Positions 16,034 through 25,490 of a stretch of DNA of 64,000 bases are shown here, piece after piece. The first letter of the stretch is position 1. The number at the start of each line of letters is the position of its first letter. Location: NCBI RefSeq assembly GCF_020991415.1, contig NZ_JAJMOY010000001.1:248001-312000 (forward strand). The letters are read 5' to 3'. The position numbers were made by a program, and so were the translations under genes. The notes below the pieces were generated by a model, which made no database searches, was not told the origin of the DNA, and saw nothing but the letters and a program-made list of their open reading frames with translations. The DNA is from Flavobacterium sp. ENC (GTDB lineage: Bacteria > Bacteroidota > Bacteroidia > Flavobacteriales > Flavobacteriaceae).

Positions 16034-18784
16034 ATGAGAATATTTACTATTATTTTATTATTTTTTGGTTTAAATCAATTCATGTATGCGCAGGGTCAAC
16101 AAACAAAAATAAGCATCAGTTACAGTAATGTTAACAGGGTCGAGGTTTTAAAAAAAATAGAAGCTTCAACCCATTATACGTTTTATTTTCAGGAGGACTG
16201 GTTTGATAAAACCGTTCTGATATCAGGAAATTATTCCAATGAAACCATCGGGGAAGTATTGTCAAAAGTTTTTGAAGATACAGAGCTTAATTTTTTTATT
16301 GATGATACTAAAATCATACTAACGAAAAACAGTATTATTTACGACAAATACAAAGGAAAAACCGCAAAAGGCACTGAAAAATCCAAAACTCCAATCTTTT
16401 TCCAACAATATGATTCGGTTAAAAAAGACAAGACAGATACCACCGCTCCAATTGCCTTAATTGGAAAAGAAGCCGTAGCTTCTGAAATTGATTTCTATAC
16501 GCTTTCAGGACATATTACGGACTTAAAAGACAATAAACCTCTGGCAGATATTACGGTAAAAGCAAAAAACACTTCTATCAGTACCATTACAAATGCAGAG
16601 GGGTTTTACAGCTTAAAGCTTCCAACCGGAATAAGTACTATCGAAATTGAATCTGTTTTTTACCGATCTGCCTCACGAAAAATAATGATTTACAGCAATG
16701 GTAATCTTGACTTTTCGACCACTGAAAAAATAAACCAACTGGATGAAGTTGTCGTAAAAGGAAAAGGCAATCAGAATGTCAGGACTGCTATAACAGGCGT
16801 TACCACTATTGAAGCAGAAGGAGTAAAAACGATTCCTTTGGTTCTTGGAGAAAGGGACATTCTTAAAGTTGCGCTGACAATTCCCGGAGTAAAAACGGCA
16901 GGTGAAGGTTCGTCCGGTTTTAATGTGCGTGGAGGAAAAGAAGATCAGAATCTTGTATTATTAGACAATGCAACGCTATACAATCCCACTCACCTATTCG
17001 GGTTCTTCTCTTCTCTCAACCCTTATACCATTAACAAAGTAGACATTTATAAAGGAGGAATTCCTTCCGAATATGGCGGCAGATTATCCTCTGTTTTTGA
17101 TATTGTTTCTAAAAATGGAAACACAGAAAAATTTTCCGGTGAAGGAGGTTTAGGTCCCGTAACAAGCAATCTTACTGCTTCAATTCCTGTTGTAAAAGGA
17201 AAAGCCAGCTTATTGGTTGGAGGAAGAGCCACTTATTCTGACTGGATTTTAAAAACCCTGGACGATGAAAACCTAAAAAACAGCCATGCCTCTTTTTATG
17301 ATTTAATTGCGAAATACAGTCATAAAATAAACAAAAACAATACTGTTGAAGGAACTGTATACTATAGCAAAGACGCTTACACAATAACGCCTGACTCTTT
17401 ATATAAGTACAGTAACAGGCTGGTTTCTCTGAAATGGAAACATGCTTTTAATGAAAAAACAAGCAGCGAATTTAACGTAACCAACAGCGAATATAAATTC
17501 AGTATTGATTATGAATCCACTACTCCTGAATCATTTTTATTTAAATATAAAATTGACGAAACTCAGGTCAATGTAAAATTTAATACGCTGTATACTGATA
17601 AACATAAATTTACTTACGGACTTTCGAGCAAACTTTATAAAATTAATCCCGGACAATTAAACCCAAATGGCGAATCTTCATTAATAGCTCCGATACGGAT
17701 TGATGACGAAAAAGGCTGGGAATCAGCATTATTTTTCTCGGATAAGTTTGAAATTACAGATCAATTATTGCTCGATATTGGCGCAAGATATTCGTTTTAT
17801 GCCCCTTTGGGAGCAGCAACCCAAAAGATTTATCAGGATGGGGTGCCAAAAACACCATCAACAGTAATAGAGGAAAAAAAATATGGTACTAATGAGGTTA
17901 TTAATTCCTCCGGAGGTTTTGAACCCAGAATTGGATTACGCTATATTGTTGATGACAGTTTCTTTATAAAAGCCGGCTTCGACAAAAATTTTCAATACAT
18001 TCATTTACTATCCAACAATACCACACAATCGCCAACAGATACCTGGAAATTATCGGATCTGAATGTTAAACCGCAAAGCGGATTACAGTATTCATTAGGT
18101 CTTTTTAAAACATTAGATTACGAACATTTAGAACTAAGCCTTGAAGGGTATTATAAAACTTCCAAGAACATTTTAGACTACAAAGTTGGAGCCAACATAC
18201 TTTTAAATCAAAATCTGGAAACCGAATTACTTCAGGGGGAAGGAAAAGCCTACGGGGTAGAATTTTTATTAAAAAAACCATACGGAAGACTTAACGGATG
18301 GATTGGCTACACCTACTCTAGAGCTTTTATAAAACTGGACAGTCAGTTTAATGATGAAAAGGTGAATGGCGGAAATTATTTCCCTGCCAATTTTGACAAA
18401 CCTCATGATGTAAGTATTGTGATGAATTACAAATTTACACATCGTTACAGCTTTTCTTCTAATTTTGTTTATCAAACCGGGAGGCCAGTTACCTATCCTA
18501 TTGGAAAATACACCTATGAAGGAGCAGAATATACGCTTTACAGTGACCGAAATAAATTTAGAATTCCTGATTATTACAGACTCGATATCGGGTTAAATAT
18601 TGAGGGAAATCATAAGATAAAGAAACTGGCACATAGTTTTTGGAACATTTCAGTATACAATGTATTGGGAAGAAACAATCCGTATTCCATCTTTTTTGTA
18701 ACGAAAGAAGGACAGGTAAAGGCGTACCAAACTTCTATTTTTGGAATGCCGATACCTACTATTACTTATAATTTTAAATTTTAA
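16034..18784 (+). CDS. STN-domain TonB-dependent receptor, first copy
   Basis: 916-aa outer-membrane transporter. In order: signal peptide (1-19), STN (secretin/TonB short N-terminal) domain (about 24-95) as in receptors that signal to anti-sigma factors, a 60-residue linker, a carboxypeptidase-regulatory-like beta-sandwich (about 155-235, TLSGHITDLKDNKPLADITV), plug (about 255-365, with GERDILKVALTIPGV, NVRGGKEDQNLVLLDNA and YGGRLSSVFDI) and barrel to the C-terminal Phe. It differs from SusC in the plug wording and is followed by DUF4249 rather than SusD genes. It is clearly paralogous, over its full length, to the receptor at 22702. Ligand unknown. Confidence 0.93.
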   Translation: MRIFTIILLFFGLNQFMYAQGQQTKISISYSNVNRVEVLKKIEASTHYTFYFQEDWFDKTVLISGNYSNETIGEVLSKVFEDTELNFFIDDTKIILTKNSIIYDKYKGKTAKGTEKSKTPIFFQQYDSVKKDKTDTTAPIALIGKEAVASEIDFYTLSGHITDLKDNKPLADITVKAKNTSISTITNAEGFYSLKLPTGISTIEIESVFYRSASRKIMIYSNGNLDFSTTEKINQLDEVVVKGKGNQNVRTAITGVTTIEAEGVKTIPLVLGERDILKVALTIPGVKTAGEGSSGFNVRGGKEDQNLVLLDNATLYNPTHLFGFFSSLNPYTINKVDIYKGGIPSEYGGRLSSVFDIVSKNGNTEKFSGEGGLGPVTSNLTASIPVVKGKASLLVGGRATYSDWILKTLDDENLKNSHASFYDLIAKYSHKINKNNTVEGTVYYSKDAYTITPDSLYKYSNRLVSLKWKHAFNEKTSSEFNVTNSEYKFSIDYESTTPESFLFKYKIDETQVNVKFNTLYTDKHKFTYGLSSKLYKINPGQLNPNGESSLIAPIRIDDEKGWESALFFSDKFEITDQLLLDIGARYSFYAPLGAATQKIYQDGVPKTPSTVIEEKKYGTNEVINSSGGFEPRIGLRYIVDDSFFIKAGFDKNFQYIHLLSNNTTQSPTDTWKLSDLNVKPQSGLQYSLGLFKTLDYEHLELSLEGYYKTSKNILDYKVGANILLNQNLETELLQGEGKAYGVEFLLKKPYGRLNGWIGYTYSRAFIKLDSQFNDEKVNGGNYFPANFDKPHDVSIVMNYKFTHRYSFSSNFVYQTGRPVTYPIGKYTYEGAEYTLYSDRNKFRIPDYYRLDIGLNIEGNHKIKKLAHSFWNISVYNVLGRNNPYSIFFVTKEGQVKAYQTSIFGMPIPTITYNFKF

Positions 18785-18786
18785 AG

Positions 18787-20001
18787 ATGATGAAAAAGAT
18801 CTTTCTGTATAGCTTTCCCGGAATTGCACTCTTAGCATCAATTTTCGGCTGCACTACGCCCTATAATTACCAAAACAATGACTTTGAAGATGTTATAATA
18901 GTAGAAGCTACCTTAACAAACGAATATAAAAACCACGAAGTAAAAATTTCCAGAACGTATTCTCTGGAAGAAAGCTTTCCGCAATTTGAATCTCAGGCTA
19001 TTGTAAATGTAACCGATGATTTAGGAAACAAATACGATTTTGCCGAGACTGGTTCTTCCTACGTATCTGTCGATAAATTTCAGGCAGTCCCGGAGCGGCA
19101 ATACCAATTACATATTATAACCAAAAACGGAAGAACATATGTTTCGGGTACAGAAAAACTGACCACTCAGACGCAGATTGGAAGTGTAGTACCAAATGTA
19201 ATAACCAAAAATGGAATACGCGGAGTAGAAATTGAAGTAAACAGTTCGGACCCCACGGGTACATCCAGATATTACAGGTATAAATATGACGAAACCTATA
19301 AAGTTGTAGCGCCTATGTGGTTTTCCCAGGAAGCTGTTCCTGCTGGCAATGTGGTCACTCTTAGTCCAAGAACCACAGAAGCACGAACTTGCTATTCAGA
19401 TCAAAAATCGAATGAAATAATACTAACAAGCACCAACGACTTATCTGAAGACCGGGTGAGCAATTTCCCTGTTAAGTTCATCAGCAGCAAAGACCCCATC
19501 ATTAGAAACAGATATAGTATTCTGGTAAAACAATATGTACAAACTCTTGCTGCCCATACGTATTATGAAACGCTAAAAGAAATATCAGATAACGGAAGCA
19601 TTTTGTCCCAGACCCAACCCGGTTTCTTTCGTGGAAATATCAAATCTGTTGATGATTCGCGTGAAAAAGTAATTGGTTTTTTTGAAGTGTCGTCTTATTC
19701 CGAAAAAAGAATATTTTTTAATTTTAATGATCTTTTTCCCAAAACATCATCTCCGGAATACCAATATTACTGCCCAATAGTAATTCCCGAAGGTGAAGCT
19801 GCCAATTTTTACTTTAATAATTGCTACAGTACAAGCCCAAATTCAACTTGTCAGGGCCCAACTATAGTAGAATTAATCAAAACCCGGGCAAGAGTGTTTT
19901 TCCCAACCGACGACTCTCAAAAAATTATATTATATACTATACAATGCGGAGATTGTACCTCCTTTTCCTCAAACATAAAACCATCATTTTGGATAGATTA
20001 A
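18787..20001 (+). CDS. DUF4249 lipoprotein, first copy
   Basis: 404 aa with a lipoprotein signal (IFGC, Cys near residue 22), so it is probably anchored in the outer membrane. The DUF4249 family is commonly encoded next to TonB receptors in Bacteroidota, in the place taken by SusD in sugar systems; its function is unknown. Landmarks are VVEATLTNEYKNHEVKISR-like N-terminal strands, YYRYKYDETYKVVAP, and a Cys-framed C-terminal part ending in CGDCTSFSSNIKPSFWID. The gene starts 2 nt after the receptor stop, and its last 13 nt overlap the next gene. Confidence 0.88.
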   Translation: MMKKIFLYSFPGIALLASIFGCTTPYNYQNNDFEDVIIVEATLTNEYKNHEVKISRTYSLEESFPQFESQAIVNVTDDLGNKYDFAETGSSYVSVDKFQAVPERQYQLHIITKNGRTYVSGTEKLTTQTQIGSVVPNVITKNGIRGVEIEVNSSDPTGTSRYYRYKYDETYKVVAPMWFSQEAVPAGNVVTLSPRTTEARTCYSDQKSNEIILTSTNDLSEDRVSNFPVKFISSKDPIIRNRYSILVKQYVQTLAAHTYYETLKEISDNGSILSQTQPGFFRGNIKSVDDSREKVIGFFEVSSYSEKRIFFNFNDLFPKTSSPEYQYYCPIVIPEGEAANFYFNNCYSTSPNSTCQGPTIVELIKTRARVFFPTDDSQKIILYTIQCGDCTSFSSNIKPSFWID

Positions 20002-21731
20002 GATATTTATTGGGTTTAACTTTACTACTAAGTTATCAGCAAATTGTATTTGCTCAGAAAAATAATGCTTTAGCGGAACTTAAAACTATCGACAAAAATT
20101 TAAACGAGTCGGTTTTCATCAGCACCAACACGAACTCTTTCTTAACAGGTGAGACGTTGTACTATAAAATATTTTGTGTTGACAAAACCACAAATGCACC
20201 CACAAAATACACCAAAGTCGCTTATTTTGAACTCATTGACAATAATAAAAAACCCGTTGTCACTCATAAACTATTTCTGGAAAACGGTAGCGGGAATGGC
20301 GATTTTTTTATTCCAACTACCTTAGAAACCGGAACTTATAAAATTATTGGGTATACAAACTGGATGTTGTCAAATAATGGCGCTGAAGAATTTTTCAATA
20401 CTGATATCTATATTGTAAATCCTTATAGGGAAAAGGCAGTTTCTACTCCTGATCCGGTTACCGATCCACAAGAGATCGTGCTGTCAAGTACAACTAATGA
20501 CAATATTTCTTTTGATTTAAAGAACAAAATATTTAATAATCGGGAGCAAGTCGAGCTAAAAGTCAATGCCGGTTCTGATGATTTTTTAAAAGGAAATTAT
20601 ATGATTTCGGTTAGAAAAACGGATGGTTTTTTAGCGCAAAACAAAATAATTTTTAGCGATTATCAGGCAACACATCAGAGTACTTCTTACAGTAATATCG
20701 TTAATAACTCAAATTTAGTTTTGCCTGAATTGAGAGGAGAGATAATCTCCGGCAGAATAACATCTGCAACAGAAGAAATTAAAAATAAACAAATTGGCCT
20801 TTCGCTTGTAGGGAAGAATTATGATGCGAAAATTAGCAAAACAGACGAGCAAGGGAGATTTATCTTTAATATAGAAAAAGCAAATCCAAACCCTAATATT
20901 ATCGTTCAGGTACTGGAATATAACAAAGAAAGTTATAGCATCGAAATGGACAAACAGAAGGAAGCGGATCTTTCTAACCTAAAATTTCCTGATTTGAAAT
21001 TCAACCCCGACTCCGACAAAAATATAACCGAAAGACTGGTTTCAAGTCAGGTAGAAAACGCCTATTACAACATCAAAAAAGACAGTTTGCTTTCTCCTGC
21101 TAATTTTACTCCGTTTTATGGTTCTTTGTCTAAAGAATATAAACTTGATGATTTTACAAGATTTCCAACCATGGAAGAAACCATTACAGAAGTGATAAGT
21201 GGAGTGGTTTTCAGAAAAAACAATCAAAACTATTCTTTGCATGTATATGATTATGATGAAAATTACGAATCCTCATCGCAACCATTAGTTGTTGTTGACG
21301 GGCTTATTCTTGACGATTTAAACGAATTTTTCACCTACAACCCTAAGAATATTTATAAAGTCAATGTGGTAAAAGGACTTTATTATTATGGTTCAAAATC
21401 ATTTAACGGAGTGGTGGCGTTTACTACAAAAAATGGAGATTATAAAACTAAACTAAAAGGTAATTTTATAATAACACCGGAACTTTTGAGGCCTCAGGGT
21501 AAAAAACAACACTTTCAACCGGATTATTCAGACAATAAAAATACCAGAATCCCAGATTACAGGCATCAGCTTTTATGGGTACCCAATGCCGATTTAAGTG
21601 TTTCCAGTATTAAATTTTACACATCCGATATATCCGGAAAATTTGAGGTATTGTTAGAAGGATTTTCAGCAAGTGGAAAGCCTGTTTATATAAGGGAAAT
21701 TATCGAAGTGAAAAAATCCAATTCCAATTAA
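19989..21731 (+). CDS. Secreted MG2-like protein with a barrel-less TonB plug segment, first copy
   Basis: 580 aa if started at the TTG inside the end of the DUF4249 gene, which gives the signal peptide MDRLRYLLGLTLLLSYQQ and matches the start of the paralogue at 28024. After cleavage (FAQ) comes a macroglobulin-like beta domain (about 35-135, TGETLYYKIFC and LETGTYKIIGYTNWM), a carboxypeptidase-regulatory-like domain (about 240-330, PELRGEIISGRI) and a segment near residues 445-500 that reads like the core of a TonB plug (VVVDGLILDDLNEF, YKVNVVKGLYYYGSKSFNGV, TKNG). No barrel follows; the protein ends in another beta domain. An ATG at 19944 would add 15 residues and spoil the signal peptide. 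Function unknown. Confidence 0.8.
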   Translation: MDRLRYLLGLTLLLSYQQIVFAQKNNALAELKTIDKNLNESVFISTNTNSFLTGETLYYKIFCVDKTTNAPTKYTKVAYFELIDNNKKPVVTHKLFLENGSGNGDFFIPTTLETGTYKIIGYTNWMLSNNGAEEFFNTDIYIVNPYREKAVSTPDPVTDPQEIVLSSTTNDNISFDLKNKIFNNREQVELKVNAGSDDFLKGNYMISVRKTDGFLAQNKIIFSDYQATHQSTSYSNIVNNSNLVLPELRGEIISGRITSATEEIKNKQIGLSLVGKNYDAKISKTDEQGRFIFNIEKANPNPNIIVQVLEYNKESYSIEMDKQKEADLSNLKFPDLKFNPDSDKNITERLVSSQVENAYYNIKKDSLLSPANFTPFYGSLSKEYKLDDFTRFPTMEETITEVISGVVFRKNNQNYSLHVYDYDENYESSSQPLVVVDGLILDDLNEFFTYNPKNIYKVNVVKGLYYYGSKSFNGVVAFTTKNGDYKTKLKGNFIITPELLRPQGKKQHFQPDYSDNKNTRIPDYRHQLLWVPNADLSVSSIKFYTSDISGKFEVLLEGFSASGKPVYIREIIEVKKSNSN

Positions 21732-21857
21732 TCTTTAGAATATCCGGATAATAAACTGTTCTAATTACTAAATCGGCCTTTTGGAAACCTTTCTTTGAAT
21801 AAAACAAACTATTATACTAAAAAATTAAAAGAAAATAGTATGTTTTAACAGTTACTG

Positions 21858-21873
21858 TGTGATTTTTATCACA
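21858..21873 (+). promoter_or_regulatory. CRP/FNR-like palindrome upstream of the second module
   Basis: TGTGA-N6-TCACA, a perfect 5+5 inverted repeat with the spacing of CRP-family sites. It covers the expected -33 region of the promoter whose -7 box is at 21882. The first module has no such site. A role as an operator is inferred. Confidence 0.4.
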
Positions 21874-21881
21874 TTTTTTAA

Positions 21882-21889
21882 TACTTTTG
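21882..21889 (+). promoter_or_regulatory. Candidate -7 box of the second surface module
   Basis: TACTTTTG fits TAnnTTTG, 37 nt before the TTG start at 21927. It is the same octamer at nearly the same distance as in front of the first module. The 195-bp gap after 21731 holds this box and the palindrome and no clear terminator, so some read-through from the first module is possible. Confidence 0.6.
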
Positions 21890-21926
21890 AAATCATCAAA
21901 TCAAATCCTTAAAATCACACAATATT

Positions 21927-22697
21927 TTGAAAAATTATCAAAATAAATCTATTTTCCTTATCTTATTTGGATTATTCTTACATATTCAAGCCATACACAG
22001 TCAGACAAACAATACTACATCCTTACACAGCTGGTTTGATAAATCAGTGGGGAAACAAAATTTAGAACTGTATAATGGCCCGCGTCATGTTAATCTCTAC
22101 AGGACGCTGGATAAAAGTCATAGTTACTATTTCTCCAATAACTACAGCAAAGGAGATCTTAAATATCAGGATCAGAATTATTACAATCTGGATCTTAAAT
22201 ATGATATCAATAATGACATCATAGTTTTGAAGGCTACTGGCGAATATGATTATCTGGGCATTAATCTGATTAAAGAGAAAACAGCCTGGTTTACCCTGAA
22301 CAACAAAAAATTTATTAATATAAATTTCAATAACCCTGCAAGTCCGGCTTACATGAGTGGTTATTACCAGGAAATCCTTTTTTCAAAAAACATTACACTT
22401 TATATCAAACATCATAAAAACAGAACAAAAGTTATTGATACCAAGGCTATTTCTGACGGAACCAATCAGAATAGCTCTGATGAATTCAAAGAAAAAAATG
22501 AATATGTCTTAAAATACAAAGATGCCTACTACAAAATAAGTTCAAAAAGTGACGTTATTGAAATTTTTCCGGAGCAAAAAAGCGAAATAAAAAGATACTA
22601 TAACTCTAATACTCAATTAGAAGAATACGATAAGAAAGTTTTTATTGAAAATTTAATAAAAGAAATCAACAGCCTTATCCCTAATGAAGTCAATTAA
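21927..22697 (+). CDS. Unrecognised secreted protein, second copy
   Basis: 256 aa, paralogue of the protein at 15297, with the same signal peptide style (LFGLFLHIQAIHSQ), WFDK, NGPxHxN and LKYDI motifs. It carries an extra segment of about 15 residues near 175-190 (TNQNSSDEFKEKNEY). Start is TTG, as in the first copy. Its end is 4 nt before the chosen start of the TonB receptor. No known domain recognised. The conserved place at the head of both modules suggests a dedicated partner of the receptor. Confidence 0.75.
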   Translation: MKNYQNKSIFLILFGLFLHIQAIHSQTNNTTSLHSWFDKSVGKQNLELYNGPRHVNLYRTLDKSHSYYFSNNYSKGDLKYQDQNYYNLDLKYDINNDIIVLKATGEYDYLGINLIKEKTAWFTLNNKKFININFNNPASPAYMSGYYQEILFSKNITLYIKHHKNRTKVIDTKAISDGTNQNSSDEFKEKNEYVLKYKDAYYKISSKSDVIEIFPEQKSEIKRYYNSNTQLEEYDKKVFIENLIKEINSLIPNEVN

Positions 22698-22701
22698 AGA
22701 A

Positions 22702-25479
22702 ATGAGAAAAATTATATTAGCCCTGTTTTTATTAGCTTTTCATACGTTATCGTTTAGTCAGGAAAAAAAGAACAACATATCAATTGAATTTAAAAATGCC
22801 GACTTAAAAACAGCTATAGAAAGTCTCGAAAAAGCGGCAGGTTACAAATTTTATTTTGATGAAAACTGGATCAAATCTGAAACTGTTGTAATAAACGGGA
22901 CTTTCACAGATACTTCCATTGATGAAGTGCTTAATGTCATTTTCGAAAAAACAAACCTGAATTACTTCATTACCAATAAAAAAATAATACTGACAAAAAA
23001 TACTATCATCCACAGTTCCCTGCCCGATAATTATTTTGAACCTGCCACTACTGCGCAAATAATTACCGAAAACAAGGAAAAAGCAAAACCTTTGTTTCAC
23101 CAACAACTCGATAGCAAAAAACAAAATACTACCAGTAACGGCATAACCTATATTGGGAAAGAGAAAAAAGAAGAAGAATTAAAATCATACACCTTATCCG
23201 GCACCATAAAGAATGAGAAAACTAAAAAACCTCTTTCTAACGTAACCATTAAAGTGCGTGATAAAAACATCAGTACCACAACTGACGAACAGGGTTATTA
23301 TAAAATTGATGTTCCTTACGGCCTCAATTATATAGAGATAGAATCTATCAACCATAGAAAAGACACACAACCGATTATGGTTTATGACGATGGCAAGCTG
23401 GACGTAACGCTTTACGAAAGCATCAATGAGCTGGACGAAGTAGTCATTAATAAGAACGCCAATCGAAATGTAAAAACTGCCGTAGCCGGGGTTTCCAGTA
23501 TAGATGTCGAAGGAATAAAAAACATTCCGCTGGTCCTGGGAGAACGTGATATTTTTAGGGTTGCCACTACCTTACCCGGGATTAAAACTACTGGTGAAGG
23601 CTCTGCAGGATTTAATGTGCGTGGAGGAAAAGACGATCAGAACCTGATACTTTTAGACAATGCTGTTTTATACAATACCTCGCATTTCCTTGGATTTTTC
23701 TCTGCTGTTAATCCATACACCACCAGTAAAGTAGATATTTATAAAGGAAGTATTCCCGCAAGATTTGGCGGAAGATTATCTTCTGTTTTTGATATTACCA
23801 CAAAAAATGGCAATCCTGAAAAATTCTCAGGTGAAGGAGGAATCGGATCTGTAACAAGTAACCTTTCGATAAGCACGCCTATAATAAAAAACAAATCTAG
23901 CTTATTAGTCGGTGTCAGAGGAACCTATTCAGAATGGATTCTAAAACGTTTAAAAGATGAATCTTTAAAAAACAGTGAAGCCTCATTTTTTGATGGAATT
24001 CTAAAATACAATCACAAAATAAGCGACAACAATAATATTGAGACAACTTTATATTACAGTAAAGATCGTTTTAGCATTTCTTCGGATTCTGTCTATAAAT
24101 ACAGTAATGCATTGGTTTCATTAAAATGGAATCACTCTTTTAACGCGAAAAGTAAGGCGGATCTGATATTTACGAATAGTGAATACAAATTCAATATTGA
24201 CTATGACAACGGAGGAATCAATTCGTTTGATTACGGATATAAACTAAATGAAACCCAGGGTATCCTAAATGGAAATTATACCTTAAATAAAAAGCACGCT
24301 TTTAACTATGGTGTTTCAAGCAAACTTTACAATGTTGATCCGGGATACCTGCATCCTAAAAAACCGGAAGATGCCACTTTAATTCCCGTAAATATAGACG
24401 GGGAAAAAGCATTAGAATCAGCGGTTTATTTTTCAGACAATTATAATGTTACTGAAAAATTACTGATCACTATGGGTTTACGCTATTCGAGTTATTCTGC
24501 ACTGGGGGAAGCCACGGAAAGAATTTACCAAAGTAATGCCCCCATTAATGACAACACGGTAATTGGAACCCAATATTACAAGAAAAATGAAGCGATTAAA
24601 ACATACGGTGGATTTGAACCCCGAATTGCAGCCCGTTATTTATTTACAGATGATTTCTCTGTAAAAGCCAGCTATGACAAAACATATCAATACATTCACC
24701 TGTTAACCAGCAATACAACACAATCGCCTACCGATGCCTGGAAGTTGTCTGATTTAAATATAGCGCCTCAAAAAGCACAGCAATTTTCATTAGGTTTTTA
24801 TAAAAACCTAGACGATGACAAATTAGAACTTAGTTTAGAAGGATATTATAAAAAATCTGATAACTTATTAGACTACAAGGTTGGCGCTGAATTGCTATTG
24901 AATAAAAATCCTGAAACGCAGCTGCTTCAGGGAGAAGGAAAAGCTTACGGAGTAGAGTTGTTAATCAAAAAAAATACAGGCAGCCTTAATGGCTGGTTAG
25001 GCTATACCTATGCCCGAACTTTTATTAAATCAGACAGTCAGTTTGCAGAAGAAAAGGTAAACAATGGCCATTATTTCCCGACAAACTTTGACAAACCACA
25101 CGAAGTAAGTGCTGTATTAAATTATAAATTCACAAAAAGATACAGTCTTTCCGGTAATTTTGTATACCAATCCGGAAGACCAATTACCTATCCGATAGGA
25201 AGCTATGTCTATAATGGTTTGGAATATACCTTGTATAGTGACAGGAATAAATTTAGAATCCCTGATTACTACCGATTAGATCTTGGATTTAACATTGAAG
25301 GAAACCATAAAATCAAAAAGCTGTCGCATAGTTTCTGGAACATATCGATTTATAATGTTTTAGGAAGAAACAATCCGTATTCTATCTTTTTTGTAACAAC
25401 TAATGGCGAGATAAAAGCATATAAAACGTCTATATTTTCGGTGCCTATTCCTACCATAACTTACAATGTCAAATTTTAA
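22702..25479 (+). CDS. STN-domain TonB-dependent receptor, second copy
   Basis: 925 aa from the ATG at 22702, which starts a good signal peptide (MRKIILALFLLAFHTLSFS) and aligns with the first copy; an ATG at 22684 overlaps the previous gene and is less likely. Domain order equals that of the receptor at 16034: STN (about 20-95), linker, carboxypeptidase-regulatory-like domain (about 160-240, TLSGTIKNEKTKKPLSNVTI), plug (GERDIFRVATTLPGI, NVRGGKDDQNLILLDNA, FGGRLSSVFDI) and barrel to a C-terminal Phe. The C-terminal barrel half is the most similar part between the copies. It is followed by two DUF4249 genes. Ligand unknown. Confidence 0.93.
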   Translation: MRKIILALFLLAFHTLSFSQEKKNNISIEFKNADLKTAIESLEKAAGYKFYFDENWIKSETVVINGTFTDTSIDEVLNVIFEKTNLNYFITNKKIILTKNTIIHSSLPDNYFEPATTAQIITENKEKAKPLFHQQLDSKKQNTTSNGITYIGKEKKEEELKSYTLSGTIKNEKTKKPLSNVTIKVRDKNISTTTDEQGYYKIDVPYGLNYIEIESINHRKDTQPIMVYDDGKLDVTLYESINELDEVVINKNANRNVKTAVAGVSSIDVEGIKNIPLVLGERDIFRVATTLPGIKTTGEGSAGFNVRGGKDDQNLILLDNAVLYNTSHFLGFFSAVNPYTTSKVDIYKGSIPARFGGRLSSVFDITTKNGNPEKFSGEGGIGSVTSNLSISTPIIKNKSSLLVGVRGTYSEWILKRLKDESLKNSEASFFDGILKYNHKISDNNNIETTLYYSKDRFSISSDSVYKYSNALVSLKWNHSFNAKSKADLIFTNSEYKFNIDYDNGGINSFDYGYKLNETQGILNGNYTLNKKHAFNYGVSSKLYNVDPGYLHPKKPEDATLIPVNIDGEKALESAVYFSDNYNVTEKLLITMGLRYSSYSALGEATERIYQSNAPINDNTVIGTQYYKKNEAIKTYGGFEPRIAARYLFTDDFSVKASYDKTYQYIHLLTSNTTQSPTDAWKLSDLNIAPQKAQQFSLGFYKNLDDDKLELSLEGYYKKSDNLLDYKVGAELLLNKNPETQLLQGEGKAYGVELLIKKNTGSLNGWLGYTYARTFIKSDSQFAEEKVNNGHYFPTNFDKPHEVSAVLNYKFTKRYSLSGNFVYQSGRPITYPIGSYVYNGLEYTLYSDRNKFRIPDYYRLDLGFNIEGNHKIKKLSHSFWNISIYNVLGRNNPYSIFFVTTNGEIKAYKTSIFSVPIPTITYNVKF

Positions 25480-25490
25480 TACTCATTACA

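Noticed and set aside
19944-19988. ATG start for the first plug protein
   Set aside because: It would add a charged stretch before the signal peptide; the paralogue has no such start and uses the TTG in the DUF4249 end.
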